Of a stretch of 16,080 nt of DNA, positions 12,962 through 16,080 are shown in pieces. Source of the DNA: an uncultured Caulobacter sp. Lineage in GTDB: Bacteria; Pseudomonadota; Alphaproteobacteria; Caulobacterales; Caulobacteraceae. The stretch spans positions 1 to 16,080 of the forward strand of contig NZ_CALCDX010000038.1 of NCBI RefSeq assembly GCF_937900395.1. The letters are read 5' to 3'. The notes under the pieces were generated by a model. The model saw only the letters and a list, made by a program, of their open reading frames with translations, did no database searches and had not been told where the DNA came from. Numbering within the stretch: the stretch's first letter is position 1; each line of letters opens with the position of its first letter. The position numbers and the translations under genes were made by a program.

Positions 12962-13051
12962 TCAGATTGCGGGTTGCAGCGCGATAAACACGCCAACGGC
13001 GAAACCCACAAACAACATACCCGCCCCCAAGACGGCGTAACCGGCCTTCAT
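12962..13051 (-). CDS. 29-residue single-span membrane peptide
   Basis: A very short frame starts at ATG 13051, seven bases after a strong GGAGGA ribosome site, and stops at 12962-12964. The peptide starts MKAGYAVLG and is almost wholly hydrophobic (about 5-25, rich in Gly, Val, Phe and Ala, with a GMLFVGFAVGVF core), ending QPAI; one transmembrane helix is likely, with the Lys at the cytoplasmic side. I do not recognise the family. A longer frame from 13234 exists, but its first 61 residues are a low-complexity Arg-rich shadow of the neighbouring gene. It lies 74 bases downstream of the DUF1489 gene on the same strand and could be cotranscribed. The strong ribosome site and membrane-like composition are the main evidence. 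Confidence 0.6.
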   Translation of the reverse strand: MKAGYAVLGAGMLFVGFAVGVFIALQPAI

Positions 13052-13125
13052 CGTTATTCCTCCGCTTCCTTGCGCAGAGGAAACACCCGCCTCGGTTGCT
13101 ATTAAGCTAACAACGATCGCCGAAG

Positions 13126-13527
13126 TTACCAGGCGCCGAGTTCGCGCAGCTGGCGGGCCAGCTCCGGCGGCAGGTCGGCCGCCTCGCCTTCGCTGAGGTC
13201 GGGCGGCGCGTCTTCGGGCGTCAGATAGCGCCATCCTTGGAACGCTCGTCGAGGCTGCGGCGCCACGCGGACAATCGTAGGATCGACCGTGACCTCACAC
13301 CGCGACGCCGGACCCGACCCCACCGTGTCGATCGCCAGAATCTTCTGACGGCACAGGATCTGGCCCTTGAACACGCGATACAGGGAGCCGCCATCCAGCA
13401 CCTCGTCGATCCGCTTGGGCGTCATGCGCGTGTGCATGACCCATGGTCGATCGCTCTCCTTGTGCCAGGCCACAAGGTCGTCGATCGAGTCACAGCCGAC
13501 GACCAGCTTGATGATGTGCAGCGCCAT
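13126..13527 (-). CDS. DUF1489 family protein
   Basis: This small alphaproteobacterial family has no known function. The 133 residues show its signature from the start: LHIIKLVVGCDSIDDLVAWH, then HTRMTPKRIDEVLDGGSLYRVFKGQILCRQKI, and a C-terminal PRRAFQGWRYLTPEDAPPDL segment. The conserved RMTPKR and KGQ..CRQ motifs are present, and it appears cytoplasmic. The start chosen is ATG at 13527, where the family consensus begins; a frame to 13623 adds 32 residues that do not fit and would enter the candidate RNA region. No good ribosome site precedes it. The tiny membrane peptide follows on the same strand. Confidence 0.88.
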   Translation of the reverse strand: MALHIIKLVVGCDSIDDLVAWHKESDRPWVMHTRMTPKRIDEVLDGGSLYRVFKGQILCRQKILAIDTVGSGPASRCEVTVDPTIVRVAPQPRRAFQGWRYLTPEDAPPDLSEGEAADLPPELARQLRELGAW

Positions 13528-13629
13528 GTTGGCTAGATAGCGCGCCAGGGCGGCATGGCAATCGCCTAAGCCGCGTCTAGCGTTCGCCCCAAGGGTGAAA
13601 GCCGTCGCCTCTTCGCCGCACATCGTTAT

Positions 13630-13736
13630 GCTGAGGTCATCGCGTCACACCAGAGCGCGATGACTCGGCGGATTCGTCCGCCAAGCGCCGCCGCTGTGGA
13701 CGTTGTCGCATGCGTCCGAAGCGGCGGTTTTCTTTT
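13630..13736 (+). ncRNA. Candidate small RNA or attenuated leader with three stem-loops
   Basis: Three stem-loops follow each other on the plus strand. The first is GTCATCGCG/CGCGATGAC (13636-13644 with 13656-13664, 11-base loop). The second is GGCGGA/TCCGCC closed by a TTCG tetraloop (13667-13682). The third is CCGCCGCT/AGCGGCGG (13688-13695 with 13720-13727) with an inner GGACG/CGTCC, followed by a TTTTCTTTT-type tract. That is the shape of a terminated small RNA of about 100 nucleotides. No gene on the plus strand lies directly upstream to need this terminator. Alternatively it is a premature terminator in the leader of the DJ-1 gene 129 bases on. I find no convincing promoter; the 5' end is a guess. 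I do not recognise a family. Confidence 0.5.
13688..13736 (+). terminator. Rho-independent terminator (end of the candidate RNA)
   Basis: The stem 13688-13695 with 13720-13727 is perfect over 8 bases, with a second inner stem (13698-13702 with 13713-13717), and is followed by TTTTCTTTT (13728-13736). The minus strand lacks a T-run, so the direction is plus. Confidence 0.75.
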
Positions 13737-13864
13737 GCGCCGAACCGCTCTGGTTTCGCGCGCGTTCCCCCACCAGATAAGGCCGCCCGACGACGCCGAC
13801 GCGTCGTCCGCGCCGTTCGGCGAATCCGATCGGCGCTAGGCCCAGGCTCCAAAGGAGAACGCCC

Positions 13865-14542
13865 GTGAAGATCCTGATGGTCCTCACCTCGCACGACCAA
13901 CTCGGCGACACCGGCAAGAAGACCGGCTTCTGGCTCGAGGAGTTCGCCGCGCCCTATTACGCGTTCAAGGACTCCGGAGCAGAGATCGTGCTGGCCTCGC
14001 CGGCGGGCGGACAGCCGCCGCTAGACCCCAAGAGCGACCTCCCCGACTTCCAAACTGAACTGACGCATCGCTTCAAGGCCGATCCCGAGGCTCAGAAGGC
14101 CCTGGCGAACACGGTGAAGCTCGAAACGGTCAAGGCCGCCGACTTCGACACCGTCTTCTATCCCGGCGGCCACGGTCCGCTCTGGGACCTCGCCGAGTCG
14201 CCCGCCTCGATCCAGCTGATCGAGACCTTCGAGCGCGCCGGCAAGCCCATCGGCTTCGTGTGCCACGCGCCCGGCGTGCTGCGCCACGTCAAGGCGGCCG
14301 ACGGTTCGCCGCTGGTCAAGGGCCGCAAGGTCACCGGCTTCACCAACTCCGAGGAGGCCGCCGTCGAACTGACCGACGTGGTGCCGTTCCTGGTCGAGGA
14401 CGAATTCAAGAAGCTAGGCGCGAACTACGAAAAGGGCGCCGATTGGGGTCCCTTCGTGGTCGTGGACGGCAAACTGGTCACCGGCCAGAACCCCGCCAGC
14501 TCCGAAGACGCCGCCAAGGCGCTGCTGGATCAGCTTCGATAG
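13865..14542 (+). CDS. DJ-1/PfpI superfamily protein (Hsp31-like glyoxalase III/chaperone)
   Basis: Proteins of this branch are stress-related, with methylglyoxal-detoxifying, deglycase or holdase activities reported in relatives such as Hsp31. The 225 residues include the nucleophile elbow GFVCHAPGVL with Cys133 and His134, and Glu25 in TGFWLEEF, which is the acidic partner in Hsp31-type enzymes. Other landmarks are VLASPAGGQPPLDPKSD and YPGGHGPLWDL, matching the single-domain Hsp31 type of about 225-230 residues. It is cytoplasmic, with no signal peptide. The start is GTG at 13865, seven bases after AAAGGAG. It follows a region with a candidate attenuator-like terminator and converges on the carboxylase gene. 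The precise reaction cannot be told from sequence. Confidence 0.93.
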   Translation: MKILMVLTSHDQLGDTGKKTGFWLEEFAAPYYAFKDSGAEIVLASPAGGQPPLDPKSDLPDFQTELTHRFKADPEAQKALANTVKLETVKAADFDTVFYPGGHGPLWDLAESPASIQLIETFERAGKPIGFVCHAPGVLRHVKAADGSPLVKGRKVTGFTNSEEAAVELTDVVPFLVEDEFKKLGANYEKGADWGPFVVVDGKLVTGQNPASSEDAAKALLDQLR

Positions 14543-14549
14543 ATAGAGA

Positions 14550-14584
14550 GGGCCAGGTCCAGCCGGGCCTGGCCCCTTCTTCCT
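14550..14584. terminator. Hairpin terminator between the DJ-1 and carboxylase genes
   Basis: GGGCCAGG (14550-14557) pairs with CCTGGCCC (14568-14575) and is followed on the plus strand by the pyrimidine run CTTCTTCCT. The T content is modest, but its position 8 bases after the DJ-1 stop and between convergent genes supports a shared terminator. Confidence 0.65.
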
Positions 14585-14587
14585 GTC

Positions 14588-16080
14588 TCAGGCGCCTTCC
14601 AGCTTCACCAGCACCACGCCCTCGCTGACCTGGCCGCCAGCCGAGGCTGACAGCTCGACCACCACGCCGTCGAACGGCGCCACCAGAGCGTGCTCCATCT
14701 TCATGGCTTCCAGCGTCAGCAGGGTCTGGCCCTTGCTGACCTTCTGGCCCGCCTCAACGGCGACCGAGACGATCTTGCCCGGCATCGGCGACAGGATCGC
14801 GCCGTCCGAGGCGGCGCCCTCGCCCGGTCCGCCGACATGGGTCTCAAAGTCGAACGTCTGGACGTCGCCGCCTTCGAAGACGTGGATCGGCCCCTTGCCG
14901 TAGGTCGTCGGCAGGCGCGCGACCTCATCGAAAGTCCGGCCGTCCGCGCGCCGGATATCCCAGGACCAGTCCTCGGTTCCGCCGCCCAGCAGGGCCACGC
15001 GCAGCGGCGTCGCCTTGCCGTCCACCGCCATCGGCAGGGTCATGGCGGCGCGGTCGGCGTTCATCCGGAAACCCAGCAGCTTGGACGGCGCGCTTTCCCA
15101 CGGATCGGGGCGCGCCTCGGCTTCGAGGAAGCTGTCCAGCCGCCAGCCGATCGCCGCCATGGCCGGTTCGTCGCTGAAGGTGCGCTCGGTCAGCTCTTCC
15201 AGCCGCGCCTCGATAAAGCCGGTGTCGACCGCGCCGCCCACAAAGTCCGGGTGGCTCGCGCATTTGGCCAGGAAGGCGGCGTTGGTCTTCACCGGCCAGA
15301 CCTCGACCAGGGCGCAGGCCTCGGCCAGGCGCTGGGCGGCGTCTTCGCGATCGACGCCGTGCGCGATCAGCTTGGCGATCATCGGATCGTAGAAGGCGGT
15401 GACCTCGCCGCCCTCCTCCACCGCGCTGTCCACGCGCACATCGCCCTCGGGCAGACGGAAGTGCTTCAGCTTGCCGGTCGATGGCAGGAAGCCGGTCGTA
15501 GGGTTCTCGGCGTAGAGGCGCGCCTCCATGGCCCAGCCGTCCAGGGTGATCTCGTCCTGCTCCAGCGGCAGGCGCTCGCCGGCGGCGACGCGCAGTTGCC
15601 ATTCGACGAGGTCCTGGCCCGTGACCATCTCGGTGACCGGATGCTCGACCTGCAGGCGGGTGTTCATCTCCATGAACCAGATGCGATCAGCCCTCAGGCC
15701 CTCGCTGGCGTCGGCGATGAACTCGACCGTGCCGGCGCCGACATAGCCGACCGCCTTGGCGGCCTTAACCGCCGCGGCGCAGACGGCTTGCCGAGTCTTC
15801 TCGTCCATGCCCGGCGCGGGCGCTTCCTCGATCACCTTCTGGTGGCGTCGCTGCAGCGAGCAGTCGCGCTCGAACAGGTGCACGACGTTGCCGTGGCTGT
15901 CGCCAAACACCTGCACTTCGATATGGCGCGGCCGGGTGACGTACTTCTCCAGCAGCACGCGGTCGTCGCCGAAAGCGGCGGCGGCCTCGCGGCGGCACGA
16001 TCCCAGGGCGGCCTCGAAATCCTCCGCCCGCTCGACCTTGCGCATGCCCTTGCCGCCGCCGCCGGCCACGGCCTTGATCA
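14588..16080 (-). CDS. Acyl-CoA carboxylase biotin-carrying alpha subunit (methylcrotonyl/propionyl type), N-terminus missing
   Basis: This subunit carboxylates its own biotin with ATP and bicarbonate and passes the carboxyl group to a beta subunit that acts on an acyl-CoA. About 497 residues are present; the family has about 650-670, so roughly 160 N-terminal residues lie beyond the window. The fragment opens inside the ATP-grasp glycine-rich loop (KAVAGGGGKGMR). It then has the biotin carboxylase signatures HIEVQVFGDSHGNVVHLFERDCS and FMEMNTRLQVEHPVTE, the C-terminal lid domain, a poorly conserved bridging region, and a biotinyl domain near the C-terminus with the EAMKME motif; the biotinylated Lys is codon 14699-14701. 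The GTG at 16069 is internal, not a start. FLPSTGKLKHFRLPEG and GGAVDTGFIE favour methylcrotonyl-CoA carboxylase (leucine breakdown), but propionyl-CoA cannot be excluded. Confidence 0.92.
   Translation of the reverse strand, partial: IKAVAGGGGKGMRKVERAEDFEAALGSCRREAAAAFGDDRVLLEKYVTRPRHIEVQVFGDSHGNVVHLFERDCSLQRRHQKVIEEAPAPGMDEKTRQAVCAAAVKAAKAVGYVGAGTVEFIADASEGLRADRIWFMEMNTRLQVEHPVTEMVTGQDLVEWQLRVAAGERLPLEQDEITLDGWAMEARLYAENPTTGFLPSTGKLKHFRLPEGDVRVDSAVEEGGEVTAFYDPMIAKLIAHGVDREDAAQRLAEACALVEVWPVKTNAAFLAKCASHPDFVGGAVDTGFIEARLEELTERTFSDEPAMAAIGWRLDSFLEAEARPDPWESAPSKLLGFRMNADRAAMTLPMAVDGKATPLRVALLGGGTEDWSWDIRRADGRTFDEVARLPTTYGKGPIHVFEGGDVQTFDFETHVGGPGEGAASDGAILSPMPGKIVSVAVEAGQKVSKGQTLLTLEAMKMEHALVAPFDGVVVELSASAGGQVSEGVVLVKLEGA

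Larger units (their letters stand above)
13528..13864. other. 337-base gene-free region, DUF1489 / DJ-1
   Basis: No credible protein gene lies here. It contains the DUF1489 upstream region (13528 to about 13620), three consecutive stem-loops ending in a T-run (13636-13736), a further stem GACGACGC/GCGTCGTC (13789-13796 with 13801-13808), and three GANTC sites (13662-13666, 13671-13675, 13822-13826). Confidence 0.65.

Noticed and set aside
13532..13539. GCTAGATA as a -10 element for the candidate RNA
   Set aside because: It matches a Caulobacter -10 but the only -35-like TTGATG is about 20 bases away, and it lies about 100 bases from the first stem-loop; too weak to annotate.
13645..13917. 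Minus-strand frames opposite the DJ-1 upstream region
   Set aside because: Arg-rich low-complexity translations crossing the stem-loops, with no ribosome site and no recognisable motif.
1..16080. Mobile elements, CRISPR arrays, tRNA or rRNA genes, defence systems
   Set aside because: Read for transposase or integrase products, regularly spaced repeats, and tRNA cloverleaf landmarks; none was seen. Base composition and gene style are uniform across the window.

Overview
This 16 kb window looks like an ordinary core-genome stretch of a Caulobacter chromosome (Alphaproteobacteria, Caulobacterales). The DNA is GC-rich with dense, strongly third-position-GC-biased genes. The best taxonomic marker is a full-length MipZ, the ParB-associated division-plane regulator, whose C-terminal third matches my memory of the C. 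crescentus protein almost exactly, while its first half carries several substitutions. A Caulobacter species other than C. crescentus is therefore my inference. I see no tRNA, rRNA, CRISPR array, insertion sequence, prophage or clear sign of horizontal transfer.

Layout. (1) 1-2658: the 3' end of clpS and complete clpA, translationally linked, encode the N-degron adaptor and the ClpAP unfoldase; they end in a shared bidirectional terminator. (2) 2666-4294: a HIT hydrolase (-) diverges from a DUF4287/DUF5655 protein (+), followed by an FMN-split-barrel 'general stress protein 26'-type protein (+). (3) 4316-6707: a tight minus-strand operon with overlapping stop/start codons encodes a RidA-family deaminase, a glycerophosphodiester phosphodiesterase-type enzyme and a DUF482 (FemAB/GNAT-like) protein. 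(4) 6834-7580: a phasin gene with its own terminator and a TGC-rich dyad promoter resembling PhaR-repressed promoters. (5) 7581-8885: a periplasmic penicillin-binding D,D-carboxypeptidase with a C-terminal SPOR domain. (6) 9064-10428: a class I PLP aminotransferase preceded by a possible 19-codon leader ORF. (7) 10443-11787: a small membrane-anchored J-domain protein, then mipZ. (8) 12089-12952: panC, sharing with mipZ a 301 bp divergent intergenic region that holds two large inverted repeats. (9) 12962-13527: a 29-residue membrane peptide and a DUF1489 protein. (10) 13528-13864: a gene-free stretch with three consecutive stem-loops, the last followed by a T-run; this is my best candidate for something undescribed, either a small RNA or an attenuated leader. 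(11) 13865-14542: a DJ-1/PfpI (Hsp31-like) protein. (12) 14588-16080: the biotin-carrying alpha subunit of an acyl-CoA carboxylase, cut by the window end.

Functional themes are protein quality control (ClpS/ClpA, J-domain protein, DJ-1/Hsp31, RidA as damage control), cell envelope and division (MipZ, SPOR-carboxypeptidase), and carbon storage or CoA metabolism (phasin, PanC, acyl-CoA carboxylase). These are mostly separate transcription units, and I see no single multi-gene novel system. The noteworthy content is in the intergenic regions: inverted repeats at promoters, a stem-loop covering a ribosome binding site, two very short ORFs and the candidate RNA. All RNA structures and regulatory sites were read by eye; none was computed or searched.
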